From Capra hircus (lineage: Eukaryota; Chordata; Mammalia; Artiodactyla; Bovidae): a stretch of DNA of 64,000 nucleotides. Location of the stretch: positions 868,001 through 932,000 of the forward strand of contig NC_030820.1 in NCBI RefSeq assembly GCF_001704415.2, read 5' to 3'. The notes under the pieces are model-generated. The model saw nothing but the letters and a program-made list of their open reading frames with translations. It made no database searches and was not told the DNA's origin. This document shows, piece after piece, positions 45,589 to 56,379 of the stretch. Made by a program: the position numbers and the translations under genes. The number at the start of each line of letters is the position of its first letter. The stretch's first letter is position 1.

Positions 45589-45599
45589 ACCATCATTAA

Positions 45600-46076
45600 A
45601 AGCAATGAGTTCTATGATTTTATGGAAAGAATACTCTGTGCTAAGAGTTTATTGGCATAAGTTTTTATTTCGGGGAAGTATTTGTGGGCATGAAACCTGT
45701 TGCCATCAGGTTCCTATTGTGTTCAATAAAGAGATGGAATCATAATGTTCCTAGGTCTCGTCTCTCCTGAATGGTTTTAACCAACCCCGATTTTGCCTTG
45801 TACGTCCAGTGGTTTGTATTTTTCTATGCAGAGAAATGCATAGAGAAGTTCTGGTACTGACCTAAATATAAGAGATTGAAAAGAACCTTATACAAAGGAC
45901 AAAAGGATGATTCCCAGGATTATTTTCTGTTATCGTCCTTCTTTGCTTTTTATCTTACTCCTCCCAGAAGCAAGTTATTAAGCAATTTGGGAAGTTAAAA
46001 TGTTTTGACAGATTATTAAACCTCAGTTTATCGTACACATGACAATCTTCTCCACAGCACCTGTATCTCTTAGTAC
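45600..46076. other. Unassigned intronic sequence
   Basis: Nothing recognised. Confidence 0.5.
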
Positions 46077-46230
46077 TTTTTTTTTCTTAATTGGGGTATA
46101 GTTGCTTTACAGTGTGTGTTAGTTTCTGTTGTACAATGAAGTGAATCAGGTTTTTTGTATATGCCCTTCCTCTTGGACTTCCCTTCCACCCCCAATACCA
46201 TCCATTTAAGTCTCTTAGTGTTGTTCGAGA
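46077..46230 (-). mobile_element. L1 3' end fragment, antisense
   Basis: Poly-T then ttaattggggtatagttgct ttacagtgtgtgttagtttctg and 'gaagtgaatcagg', typical of an older artiodactyl L1 3' UTR. Confidence 0.7.
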
Positions 46231-46574
46231 CATACTTTGCCTTTCCATAAATATGTCTTAGCAAGACAATGCATAAGAATCTGCAAAGATCCAATCATAG
46301 AAGGGAGTTTGAGTATTCTAAGACTTTGCTGTTAGATATTTGAATTTATTCCTCATCACACTGTTTATTTCAAAGCTTAAGACATCTAATCTTCTTTGTG
46401 ATCAATTAAAATCACTTGTTACTTATTTCCCTTTCCTTTTCAATACTCTGCATGATAAGAAAATGTATATTATAGGAAGAAAATCTAAGAAGTCTTACTC
46501 TTCAAAAATCTTACCACATTAAGAAAGAATGAGTGAGATATTTTCCTGTTATTATGTCATTTTTACTACTAATG

Positions 46575-47460
46575 AGGGAAATGGTGCATTTTGAACTAAC
46601 ATATAACCCAGCATTCGCATATCTGGATGTATACCCTGAGAAAATCATAATTTAAAAAGAGACATGCGCCCCAGTGTTCACTACAGCCCTATTTACGATA
46701 GCTAGATCACGGGTGGTGCGTGTGCTCCGTTGTGTCTGACTTTGTAACTCCATGGACTGTAGCCCACCAGGCTGCTTTGTCCATGGAATTTTCCAGGCAA
46801 GAATACTGGAGTGGGTTGCCATTTCCTATTCCAGGGGATCTTCCTGACCCAAGATTGAACCCACATCCTGTGCCTCCTGCATTGGAGATAGATTCTTTAC
46901 CACTGAGCGACCTGGGAAGCCCCTAGCCAGGACACAGAAGCAACTATATATATACACACACAACAGAATGTTACTCAACCATAAAAGTAATGAAATTGGA
47001 TCATCTGTAGAGACATGGATGTACCTAGAATCTGTCATATGAGTGAAGTAAGTCAGAAGGAGAAAAACAAATATGATATATTGATGTATATATGTAGAAT
47101 CTAGAAAAATGGTAGAGATGAACCTCTATAGGGCAAGAATAGAGATGCAGACATAGGGAATGGACATTTGGATGTGGGGAGGGGGCATGATGAATTGGGA
47201 GACGGGGATTGGTGTGGGGACACTGCCATGTGTAAAACAGCTAGAGGGAGCCTGCTGCGTAGCACAGGGTGTTCAGTTCAGTGTTCTGTGGAAACCTAGA
47301 CAGCCGGCTAGGGGGAGGGTGGGGCAGGAGTGAGACCAGAGAGGGAGGGGATATATGCATGCTGTGCTTGGAGCTCTTTCACTTCATTGTTCAGCAGAAA
47401 CTAGCACAACATTGTAAAGCAACTATACCCCAATTTAAGAAATACATATCCTTTTAATTA
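46575..47460 (+). mobile_element. L1 3' region split by a SINE
   Basis: L1 ORF2 end and 3' UTR: taacccagcattcgcatatc, 'gcgccccagtgttcactacagccctatttacgatagc', then after the SINE agccaggacacagaagcaac, 'gtgaagtaagtcagaagg', 'agggagcctgctgcgtagcac' and the end tgtaaagcaactatacccca. No open frame. Confidence 0.8.
46709..46921 (-). mobile_element. Bov-tA SINE nested in L1
   Basis: Antisense Bov-tA (ctccgttgtgtctgactttg ... ggcaagaatactggagtggg ... ctttaccactgagcgacctg ggaagcccc). The L1 sentence 'gatagc...tagccaggacac' is interrupted and partly duplicated at the junctions. Confidence 0.93.
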
Positions 47461-47957
47461 CCCTTCCCCTGAAATACTAGTATTTACTAGTGATATTTCT
47501 TAAAGAGCAAGTCTTAGTTTTCACAAGCTATTAAATTATATCAATTTTAAAGAAAATGCATTACCTTGAAAGAAGGTAAATTTACTAAATAAAAAAAAAG
47601 TAAGTACCCCCTTCCATGTCCTGCTTATTTTTATTTTTATCTATGCTCTCAGTGTTATTTATAATTATAATATCTAGATAGTGGAAATGCTATATAATGG
47701 ATCACTGTTGCATATCACTGCTCAAATCTGTACCATCATGTTGATAGCTTGACATTGGCCACCAAAGTATTTACAGGTCTAGAATTAACAAACACTACTA
47801 ATCAGGGCCCTTCTTTTTTTTTTTTTTTTGTTTTTTTTGATATATGCTTTTTAACATTAATCAACACATCAGTGACTGGAAGTGTGATGGAGGATTTGGA
47901 GGCTTAAGTCAAGTCCTTCCTTTGTAGCATGAGTTATAAATTCACCTTATCCTTTTT
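47461..47957. other. Unassigned sequence with poly-T
   Basis: A T-rich run (T18 then T8) lies at about 47812-47839. Otherwise no recognised repeat. Confidence 0.5.
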
Positions 47958-48415
47958 TTAAATTGAGATATAATTGACATAAACATATTAGCTTAATATT
48001 TGTATGTATTGTGAAATGATCATCGCAATAAGTCTTTTTAACATTCATCGCCACATGTAGCTACAGAATATTTTTCTTGTTATCAGAACTTTTAAGAGAT
48101 AATCTCTTAGCAACTTTCAAATGTGCAATACAACACTGTTAACTACCCTCTGCAATAATCCCATGACTTGGCTATTTTATAACTGGAAGTTTGTACACTT
48201 GACCCTCTTTACCCATGTCATCCGCCTCCCAGCACCACCACCCACCTCTGGTAAGCACACTTCTGATCACTTTTTCTAAGTCGGGCTTTTGTTTAGTTGT
48301 TTTAGATTACAAATACAGGTAAGATCATATATGGTGCTTGACTTTCTCTGTCTGATTTACTTTACTTAGCATAATACCTTCAAGGTTCACCCAAGTTGCC
48401 ACAAATTCACCTTAT
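47958..48415 (-). mobile_element. Ancient L1 3' UTR, antisense
   Basis: 'aaattgagatataattgacataaac', 'gtgaaatgatcatcgcaataag', acattcatcgccacatgtag, 'gaagtttgtacacttgaccctcttt' correspond to antisense L1M 3' UTR. Confidence 0.75.
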
Positions 48416-49255
48416 TTATTCCTATATGTTCTGTTGCTTCAATTTAAGAAAGCAAAAATACAGAGTAATTGCAGAAACTAAATCTCCTAAATGTGCAGTT
48501 TAAAGTCAATGAGGACCATAGTGGGAAAAGATGCTTTTGTCTTTCTTTGGTGAACTCTAATGTTTAGAAATGAAAACGTAAATTAATTCAAGTTACTAAG
48601 GTACAAGCCTAACATTAAGGTTGTGTGGAGGAATAAGATGGCATGATTTCACATGATAGCCACGGTCATAGCATAGGGTATGCACATCCAGGAGAAAATT
48701 GCCTTATATGAAGTGTTTTCAACACATTATTTTAAGATGAGTTTTATGCCTTAAGAATCAACAAAAAGCAAGTTACTATGTTTTATCTCCTTGTGAATAG
48801 AGACCAGGTCTTATTTATTTTCCCGAGTCAGATGGGTTGACATTTGCCTTCCAATATTCCTACACAGCAAAAGGTCATTCCATCTACACAAAGCCTGTCA
48901 AGCAGAAAGCCTTTTCAGAAAGAAAGCTCACTGAAGAAGCACTAGAAAATAGATAAAATACAAAAAGTAAGGCTACTCAAATCCTATAGTTTGATTGTAT
49001 CGACTTCATTGTGAATCCCCAGAAAAAGCAAGAATTGCAGCAGTTCTGTGTGAGGATCAGCTTCACTGGGCTATTCATTCTTTTTTAAAATCCTTTTATT
49101 AAGAGTGCTTTGATGAGTTGTTGGACTATGGTATTGCATGGTGAGAACTTAGGATAAATGATATAATGTTTTAGAGTAGAAAAATAAGAGACTGGTAACT
49201 AAGTAAAGAATCAAGATTCAGTTTCTAGCCTCTAATAGCTCTTAAGAAGGTCATT
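48416..49255. other. Unassigned intronic sequence
   Basis: Nothing recognised. Confidence 0.5.
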
Positions 49256-49266
49256 TTAACTTTAAG

Positions 49267-49478
49267 TCCATTGCATCTCATGTGTTTGCTCAGTTGTGTC
49301 CAACTCTTTGCAGCCCTATGGACCGTAGACCACCAGACTCCTCTGTCCGTGGATTATCCAGGCAACAATACTGGAGTGGGTTACCATTTCCTTCTCCAGG
49401 GGATCTTCCTGACCCAGGGATCGAATTTGCATCTCCTGTGTCCCCTGCATTGCATGCAGATTCTTTACCATTGAGCCA
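49267..49478 (-). mobile_element. Bov-tA SINE with 11-bp TSD
   Basis: Antisense Bov-tA (gtttgctcagttgtgtccaa ... ctttaccattgagcca). TSD ttaactttaag (49256-49266) / ttaactttcag (49479-49489). Confidence 0.93.
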
Positions 49479-49670
49479 TTAACTTTCAGTCCATAATCTC
49501 CTAATATTTTCATTGCTACAGATAGCCAATGGCTGGAAGGTAGAATGAATCTTGTGATACTAGAATGAGACATTGGTATGAACCCATGTTTAGCTTAATA
49601 TAGATACACATGACTAATAGGTAAATAATATAGATATGTGTACATAAACAAAGTGTTATATATATATGTA

Positions 49671-49820
49671 AGTTGGGAAGATCCTCTGGAGAAGGAAACG
49701 GCAACCCACTCCAGTTCTCTTTCCTAAAAAATCCCTTGGATAGAGGAGCCTCATGGGCTACAGTCCATGGGGTTGTAATGAGTTGGACACAACTGAGCGA
49801 CTTCATTTTCACACAAATGT
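49671..49820 (+). mobile_element. Bov-tA SINE, 5'-truncated
   Basis: gttgggaagatcctctggag to cacaactgagcgacttcatt ttcac, followed by (tg)n. Confidence 0.9.
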
Positions 49821-49831
49821 GTGTGTGTGTG

Positions 49832-50012
49832 TTAAAAGAATCCACCTGCCATTTCAGGAGACATGGGTTTGATCCCATGGTTGGGAAGATCCCCTGGAGA
49901 AGGAAATGGTAACCTACTCCAGTATTCCAGCCTAGGAAATTCCATGGACAGAGGAGCCATGTGGTTGCAAAGAGTCAGGCACAACTTAGTGGCTAAACAA
50001 CCACCAGAACAA
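49832..50012 (+). mobile_element. Second Bov-tA SINE in tandem
   Basis: aaaagaatccacctgccatt, gtttgatcccatggttggga, 'gagtcaggcacaacttagtggc'. Same orientation as the copy just upstream, separated by a short (tg)n. Followed by a (ta/ca) microsatellite at about 50015-50052. Confidence 0.9.
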
Positions 50013-50055
50013 CATATGTATTTATATGTATACACATACACACATATATTCTCAA

Positions 50056-50671
50056 GCTCTGCCCACTAACAAAACTTAGGAGCAATAATACCCGCCAGAA
50101 GCAATAAGAACATCAAGTTGCCAGAACTTGGTTTCTAATACCATTCTCTAATAACTAGAACAGGGCTCCTTGGAGAAGTGGCTGATCCTGGAGCTATGAC
50201 AGAGAATTGACATGATAAGCTTGGCTCATTTCTGAGTCCATAAAGTAAGCAGTCAAAAAATTAAACAATGAGGGTGTATCAAAGGAACACCAAAGCAATC
50301 TGAAATAGCTCCAAGGGAACCATGTGAGCAAGAAAATAAATATTGTAATATTGGTTTATAACCCAATATATTAAATAAATTTCCATGAGTATATAACTAT
50401 ATGATTGAATAAAATTTTAGAATGGGAAATAATAGATAATAATAGAAAATTCTCCCATAGAGAAGAGTCCAAATAATTGATATAAATAATGATCCCTTAA
50501 TATGGTAGAATATTAAGACTTTAAGTGTAGGCTTCACATGTTGCCTGCATTCCAAAGAGAAAACTATGGAAAGGGGGAGAAAGAGAAACTTTACGTTAGG
50601 GCAACCCACCAACCACTGCCTCAAAGTAGCCAGGGTCAGGATATCAGCACTGAATCAGGTTGATGACTGCT
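50056..50671 (+). mobile_element. Ancient L1M-type 3' region, left part
   Basis: Diverged 3' region of an old L1 type ('ggaacaccaaagcaatctgaaatagctcc', 'agagaaactttacgttagg', 'caaccactgcctcaaagtagccagg'). Continues after the BovB at 52974. Confidence 0.55.
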
Positions 50672-51384
50672 ATTCTATAGTCACTCAGCTGTGTCTGACT
50701 CTTTGAGACCCCCCTGGACTGCAGTATGCCAGGTTTCCCCATTCTTTACTATCTCCTGGTTCACTCAAACTCATGTCTTTTTGAGTCGGTGATGCCATCC
50801 AACCATCTTATCCTCTATCCCCTTTCTCCTCCTGCCCTCAAACTTTCCCAGCATGACGGTCTCTTTTGATGAGCTGGCTCTTCGCATCCGGTGGCCAAAG
50901 AAGCATAAGTCCTTCCAATGAATACTCAGGATTTATTTCCTTAAGGATGGACTGGTTTGATCTCCTTGCTGTCCAAGGGACTCTCAAGAGTCTTCTCCAG
51001 CACCAGTGTTTGAAAGCATCAGTTCTTCAGTGCTGTGCCTGCTTTATCGTCCAAATCTCACATCTGTACATGGCTACTAGAAATACCATAGCTTTGACTA
51101 TACAGACTTTCGTTGGTGAAGTGATGTCTCTGCTTTTTAATATGCTGTCTAGGTTTGTCATAGCTTTTCTTCCAAGGAGCAAGTGTCTTCTTTTAATTTC
51201 ATGGCTGCAGTCACTGTCTGCATTGATTTTGGAGCCCAAGAAAATAACATTTGTCACTATTGCTGTTTTCCTCCCATCTATTTGCCATGAAGTGATGGGA
51301 CCAGATGCCATGACCTTAGTTTTATGAATGTTGAGTTTTAAGCCAGCTTTTTACTCTCCTCTTTCACCTTCATCAAGAGGCTCT
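50672..51384 (-). mobile_element. BovB 3' part, first segment of a split copy
   Basis: Antisense BovB from its 3' end (agtcactcagctgtgtctga) to the RT-proximal region. The minus ORF at 51311-51027 reads SKINADSDCSHEIK. Split by the L1 at 51385; the last few bases resume at 52949. Confidence 0.9.
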
Positions 51385-52938
51385 AGGCAAAGCAATCTTG
51401 AGAAAGAAGAATGGAACTGGAGGAATCAACTTGCCTGACTTCAGGCTCTACTACAAAGCCACAGTCATCAAGACAGTATGGTACTGGCACAAAGACAGAC
51501 ATATAGATCAATGGAACAAAATAGAAAGCCCAGAGATAAATCCACACACATATGGACACCTTATCTTTGACAAAGGAGGCAAGAATATACAATGGAGTAA
51601 AGACAATCTCTTTAACAAGTGGTGCTGGGAAAACTGGTCAATCACCTGTAAAAGAATGAAACTAGATCACTTTCTAACACCGCACACAAAAATAAACTCA
51701 AAATGGATTAAAGATCTAAATGTAAGATCAGAAACTATAAGACTCCTAGAGGAGAACATAGGCAAAACACTCTCAGACATAAATTACAGCAGGATCCTCT
51801 ATGATCCACCTCCCAGAATTCTGGAAATCAAAGCAAAAATAAACAAATGGGATCTAATTAAAATTAACAGCTTCTGCACAACACAGGAAAATATAAGCAA
51901 GGTGAAAAGACAGCCTTCTGAATGGGAGAAAATAATAGCAAATGAAGCAACTGACAAACAACTCATCTCAAAAATATACAAGCAACTTATGCAGCTCAAT
52001 TCCAGAAAAATAAACGACCCAATCAAAAAAATGGGCCAAAGAACTAAATAGACATTTCTCCAAAGAAGACATACGGATGGCTAACAAACACATGAAAAGA
52101 TGCTCAACATCACTCATTATTAGAGAAATGCAAATCAAAACCACAATGAGGTACCACTTCGCACCAGTCAGAATGGCTGCGATCCAAAAATCCGCAAGCA
52201 ATAAATGCTGGAGAGGGTGTGGAGAAAAGGGAACCCTCCTACACTGTTGGTGGGAATGCAAACTAGTACAGCCACTATGGAGAACAGTGTGGAGATTCCT
52301 TAAAAAATTGCAAATAGAACTACCTTATGACCCAGCAATCCCACTTCTGGGCATACACACCGAGGAAACCAAAATTGAAAGAGATACGTGTACCCCAATG
52401 TTCATCGCAGCACTGTTTATAATAGCCAGGACATGGAAACAACCTAGATGTCCATCAGCAGATGAATGGATAAGAAAGCTGTGGTACATATACACAATGG
52501 AGTATTACTCAGCCATTAAAAAGAATTCATTTGAGTCAGTTCTGCTGAGATGGATGAAACTGGAGCCGATTATACAGAGTGAAGTAAGCCAGAAAGAAAA
52601 ACACCAATACAGTATACTAACACATATATATGGAATTTAGGAAGATGGCAATGACGACCCTGTATGCAAGACAGGAAAAAAGACACAGATGTGTATAACG
52701 GACTTTTGGACTCAGAGGGAGAGGGAGAGGGTGGGATGATTTGGGAGAATGGCATTCTAACATGTATACTATCATATAAGAATTGCATCGCCAGTCTATG
52801 TCTGACGCAGGATACAGCATGCTTGGGGCTGGTGCATGGGGATGACCCAGAGAGATGTTATGGGGAGGGAGGTGGGAGGGGGGTTCATGTTTGGGAATGC
52901 ATGTAAGAATTAAAGATTTTAAAATTAAAAAAAAAAAA
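51385..52938 (+). mobile_element. Young bovine-type L1, 5'-truncated, inside BovB
   Basis: 1.55 kb with the ORF2 C-terminal half, a short 3' UTR (gggagaatggcattctaaca, ggggaggg-rich) and poly-A. Perfect TSD aagaggctct at 51375-51384 and 52939-52948. It closely matches the L1 at 59230-61304. Confidence 0.95.
51398..52640 (+). pseudogene. L1 ORF2 C-terminal half with a 1-nt frameshift
   Basis: Frame 1 (51398-52051) starts MRKKNGTGGINLPDFRLYYK, post-RT thumb/linker. Frame 2 (52077-52640) carries the cysteine-rich motif CWRGCGEKGTLLHCWWEC (C-x3-C-x7-H-x4-C) at about residues 42-59 and ends at the natural stop (HIYGI). The shift is caused by a run of seven A at 52023-52029, where the sister copy near 60383 has six. 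The endonuclease and RT catalytic regions are absent owing to 5' truncation. Confidence 0.9.
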
Positions 52939-52948
52939 AAGAGGCTCT

Positions 52949-52973
52949 TTAGTTCCTCTTCACTTTCTGCCAT
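52949..52973 (-). mobile_element. BovB end after the nested L1
   Basis: ttagttcctcttcactttct gccat continues BovB homology directly from 51384 once the L1 and one TSD copy are removed. Confidence 0.8.
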
Positions 52974-53308
52974 ATGTAACCTTTATATGATGTCATAAAG
53001 GTGACACTTTAGCTAGTGGTCTTTCTCCTTAAAATTGACAATTTCAGTCCAGTCGTAAGCAAAACATCAACAAAACATATTTTTCAAAATGCCTGAACGG
53101 TACTCTAAACTGTGAAAGTCATCAACAAAAAGGAAAATCTAAGAAACAGTCACAGTAGAGTACACTATGGAGACTTATAGGCTAAAGATAATGTAGTATC
53201 CTGGGTGGAATCCTGGAACAGGAAAAAAAAAAAAAAAGATAAAAGTTAAGAAAATTTCACTGAAGTATGTACGTTAGTTCAAAAAAATGCATCAGTATTT
53301 GTTCTTTG
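52974..53308 (+). mobile_element. Ancient L1M-type 3' region, middle part
   Basis: 'tgtaacctttatatgatgtcataaaggtg', 'catcaacaaaaaggaaaatctaagaaacagtcacag' and 'atgtagtatcctgggtggaatcctggaacagg' carry on the old element broken at 50671. It continues again at 53529. Confidence 0.65.
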
Positions 53309-53528
53309 CGTCTGTGTGTGTGTCATTCGCTCGTTTGTGTCCAAGTCTTTGTGACCCCATGAACTGTAGCTCGCCAAGCTCCTCTGTCCATGGAATTATC
53401 CAGGCAAGAATACTGGAGTGGGTTGCCATTCCCTTCTGCAAGGGATCTTCCCAACCCAGGGATCAAACACAGATCTCCCACACTGCAGGCAGATTCTTTA
53501 CCATTTGAGCCACTCGTGAAGCCCGTTG
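53309..53528 (-). mobile_element. Bov-tA SINE inside the ancient L1
   Basis: Antisense Bov-tA with (tg)n at its 3' end. Short TSD gttcttt at 53301-53307 and 53529-53535. Confidence 0.9.
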
Positions 53529-53650
53529 GTTCTTTAGTTGTAACAAATGTATCATGCGCTTATAAGATAGTAATAACTGGGAAAACTTGATGTGGGGTAT
53601 AGTGAGATTTTCTCAACCATCTTGGCAATAGTTTTTGTATGGCCATTGAC
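53529..53650 (+). mobile_element. Ancient L1M-type 3' region, right part
   Basis: 'agttgtaacaaatgtatcatgc', 'gtggggtatagtgag', 'ccatcttggcaatagtttttgtatgg' complete the old L1 3' end. Confidence 0.6.
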
Positions 53651-53682
53651 TAACATAGTTGCTGTAAAAATATACCAAATTG

Positions 53683-53775
53683 GAAATTTATTATTTTTAT
53701 ATTATTGATGTACAATTGACATATAACATGTTATTAGTTTTAGGTGTATAGCATAATTATTTGAAATACCTATAA
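53683..53775 (-). mobile_element. Ancient L1 3' UTR fragment, antisense
   Basis: tattattgatgtacaattga catataacatgttattagttttaggtgta, a short piece of the same kind as 47958-48415. Confidence 0.6.
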
Positions 53776-53813
53776 ATTCTGAAGGAATTTTTATTAAAAA
53801 ATTACAATGACAT

Positions 53814-53985
53814 GTGGGACTTCCATGGTAGTTCAGTGGCTGGGCATCCACCGTGCAGTGCAGGGGACACAGGTTCAATCCATGGTCAGGGAACTAAGAT
53901 CTCACATGACGTGGGGCAGCTAGCCTGCATTCCGCAACTTAGAGAGCCTACATGCAACAACTGTGACTCAACCAAAGTAAACAAA
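53814..53985 (+). mobile_element. CHR-type tRNA-derived SINE
   Basis: 'tgggacttccatggtagttcagtgg', 'ggttcaatccatggtcagggaac' and a longer 3' part ending aagtaaacaaataaatattt. An imperfect flanking repeat (aaaattacaatgacatg / aaaattgccatgataaa) is visible. Confidence 0.8.
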
Positions 53986-54229
53986 TAAATATTTCTTAAA
54001 ATTGCCATGATAAAAATGCTAGGCTTCCGTTACCAATGTTCTTATATTTTAAAGAAGATGTTTGGATATATTATCTTATTCAATTTTAAAGTTAAGTGTA
54101 TTATAAACCTGTAGGTAGTAGATGATAAGACATCCTCAATACAATGATGCTTAATTTGGAGAAGCTTTACACCTTGAAGCATATTAGCACTTTAACCTAA
54201 GTAGCTGAAATCACACTGTAAAAAACACA

Positions 54230-54320
54230 GCTTTGTTTCAGTCTGTTTCTAGCTGTGCCACTACCAAGCATGGCAGCTGAGACAAATTTCTTAGTCTCAT
54301 ACTCATCAGCTTTTCTGCTC
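54230..54320 (+). repeat. Possible MIR fragment
   Basis: 'ctagctgtgccactaccaagcatggcagctgagacaaatttcttagtctcat' loosely follows the MIR core. Weak. Confidence 0.3.
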
Positions 54321-54332
54321 ACGTTGTTGTTT

Positions 54333-55103
54333 TTCAGTCGCTCAGTCATGTCTGACTCTTTGTGACCCCATGGACTACAGCCCGCCAGGCTTCCCTGTTC
54401 TTCACCAACTCCCGGAGTTTCCTCAAACTCATGACAATTGAGTCAGTGAAGCCATCCAACCATCTCACCCTCTGCCGTCCCCTACTCCTCCTGCCTCCAA
54501 TCTTTCCCAGCATCAGGGTTTTACAGATGAGTCAGCTCTTCACATCAGGTGGCCAAAGTGTTGGAGTTTCAGCTTTAACATCAGTCCTTCCAATGAACAC
54601 CCAGGACTGATCTCCTTTAGGATGGACTGGTTGGATCTCCTTGCAGTGCAAGGGACTCTCAATAGTCTTCTCCAACACCACAGTTAAAAAGCATCAATTC
54701 TTCAGCACTCAGCTTTATTTATGGTCCAACTCTCACATCCATACATGACTACTGGAGAAACCATAGCTTTGACTACATGGATCTTTGTTAGTGAAGTGAT
54801 GTCTCTGCTTTTTGATACACTATACATGTCATAGGTTTTCTTCCAAGGAGCAAGCAAGTATCTTAATTTCATGGCTGCAGTCATCATCTGCAGTGATTTT
54901 GGAGACCAAGAAAATAATAATAGTCTGTGAAGCAGTGGTGGGTGATTTTTGGAATTCCCTTTGCTTTTTCTATGATCCAACAGATGATGGCAATTTGATC
55001 TCTAGTTCCTCTGCCTTTTCTAAATCTATCTTGTATATCTGGAAGTTCTTGTTCACGTACTGCTAAAGCCTAGCTTAAAGGACTTTGAGCATTACCTTAC
55101 TAA
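54333..55103 (-). mobile_element. BovB, left part, with internal deletion
   Basis: Antisense BovB from the 3' end (cagtcgctcagtcatgtctg). Near 54920-54945 the sequence jumps from the accaagaaaataa region to ttggaattccctttgctttt, losing roughly 600 bp of RT including YADD. Interrupted at 55104 by an opposite BovB. Confidence 0.85.
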
Positions 55104-55793
55104 CATGTGAAATGAGCCTAAAACTCAACATTAAAAAAAATAAGATCTTGACATCTGGTCCCATCACTTCCTGGCAAATAGATGGGGAGACAGTGGAACA
55201 GTGGTGGACTTTATTTTGGGGGGCTCCCAAATCACTGCAGATGGTGACTGCAGCCATAAAATTAAAAGACACTTTCCCCTTGGAAGAAAAGCTATGACCA
55301 ACCTACACAGCATATTAAAAAGCAGAGACATTACTTTGCCAACAAAGGTCCATCTAGTCAAAAGTATGATTTTTCCAGTAATCATGTATGGATGTGAGAG
55401 TTGGACCATAAGGAAAGCTGAGCACCGAAGAATTGATGCTTTGAGCTGTGGTGTTGGAGAATACTCTTGAGAGTCCCTTGGACTGCCAGGAGATCCAAAC
55501 AGTCCATTCTAAAGGAAGTCATCAGAGGGACTGATGCTGAAGCTGAAACTCCAATACTTTGGCCACCTTACATGAAGAACTGACTCTTTGGAAAAGACCC
55601 TGATGCTGGAAAAGATTGAAGGCAGGAGGAGAAGGGAACGACAGAGGATGAGATGATTGGATGACATAACTGACTCGATGGACGTGAGTTTGAACAAGCT
55701 CCAGGAGTTGGTGATAGACAGGGAAGCTTGGCGTGTGGCAGTCCTTGGGGTCGCAAAGAATCGGACATTACCGAGCAACTGAACTGAACTGTA
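55104..55793 (+). mobile_element. BovB 3' part nested in an opposite BovB
   Basis: Sense BovB (cctaaaactcaacattaaaa ... caactgaactgaactg). Its 89-codon frame (55201-55470) reads VDFILGGSQITADGDCSHKI. After it the outer BovB resumes with atggtagtttgagcattttt. Confidence 0.88.
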
Positions 55794-56190
55794 TGGTAGT
55801 TTGAGCATTTTTTGGCATTGCCTTTCTCTTGGATTGGAATGAAAACTGACCTTTTCCAGTCCTGTGGCCACTGCTGAGTTTTCCAAATTTGCTGGCATAT
55901 TGAGTGCAACACTTTCACAGCATCATCTTTTAGGATTTGAAATAGCTCTGCTGGAGTTCCATTACCTCAACTATCTTTATTTGTGGTAATGCTTCCTAAG
56001 GCCCACCTGACTTTGCACTCCAGGATGTCTGGCTTTAGGTGAGTGACCACACTGTCTTGGTTATCCAGGTCATTCAGATCTTTTTTGTATAGTTCTGTGT
56101 ATTCTTGCCACCTCTTCTTAATCTCTTCTGCTTTTGTTAGTTCCTTGCCATTTCTGCCTTTATTTTGCCCATCTTTGCATGAAATGTTCC
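55794..56190 (-). mobile_element. BovB, right part of the split copy
   Basis: Antisense BovB RT N-terminal region (ctttttggcattgcctttctc, ttttccaaatttgctggcat, 'catctttgcatgaaatgttcc') continuing from 55103. Confidence 0.88.
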
Positions 56191-56196
56191 CTTGGA

Positions 56197-56375
56197 GAAT
56201 ACAGGCCCATTATTTAACACCTTCTGCTTCCTCATCTTTAAAGCAGAGATAACACAGTGCCTGTCTTATAAAGTCCTCAGACGATTCGTGTGGTTAGACC
56301 TATGTGGAATGTGCATAGCACCTGACACAAAGATTATAGTCCTTGTCTGCGTCTATTTTCTTGTTCACTTAGCTA
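56197..56375 (+). repeat. MIR SINE
   Basis: 'catttaacaccttctgcttcctcatctttaaagcagagataac' is the MIR core, with 'ctgtcttataaagtcctcag' and 'agcacctgacacaaag' downstream. Confidence 0.6.
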
Positions 56376-56379
56376 ATTA

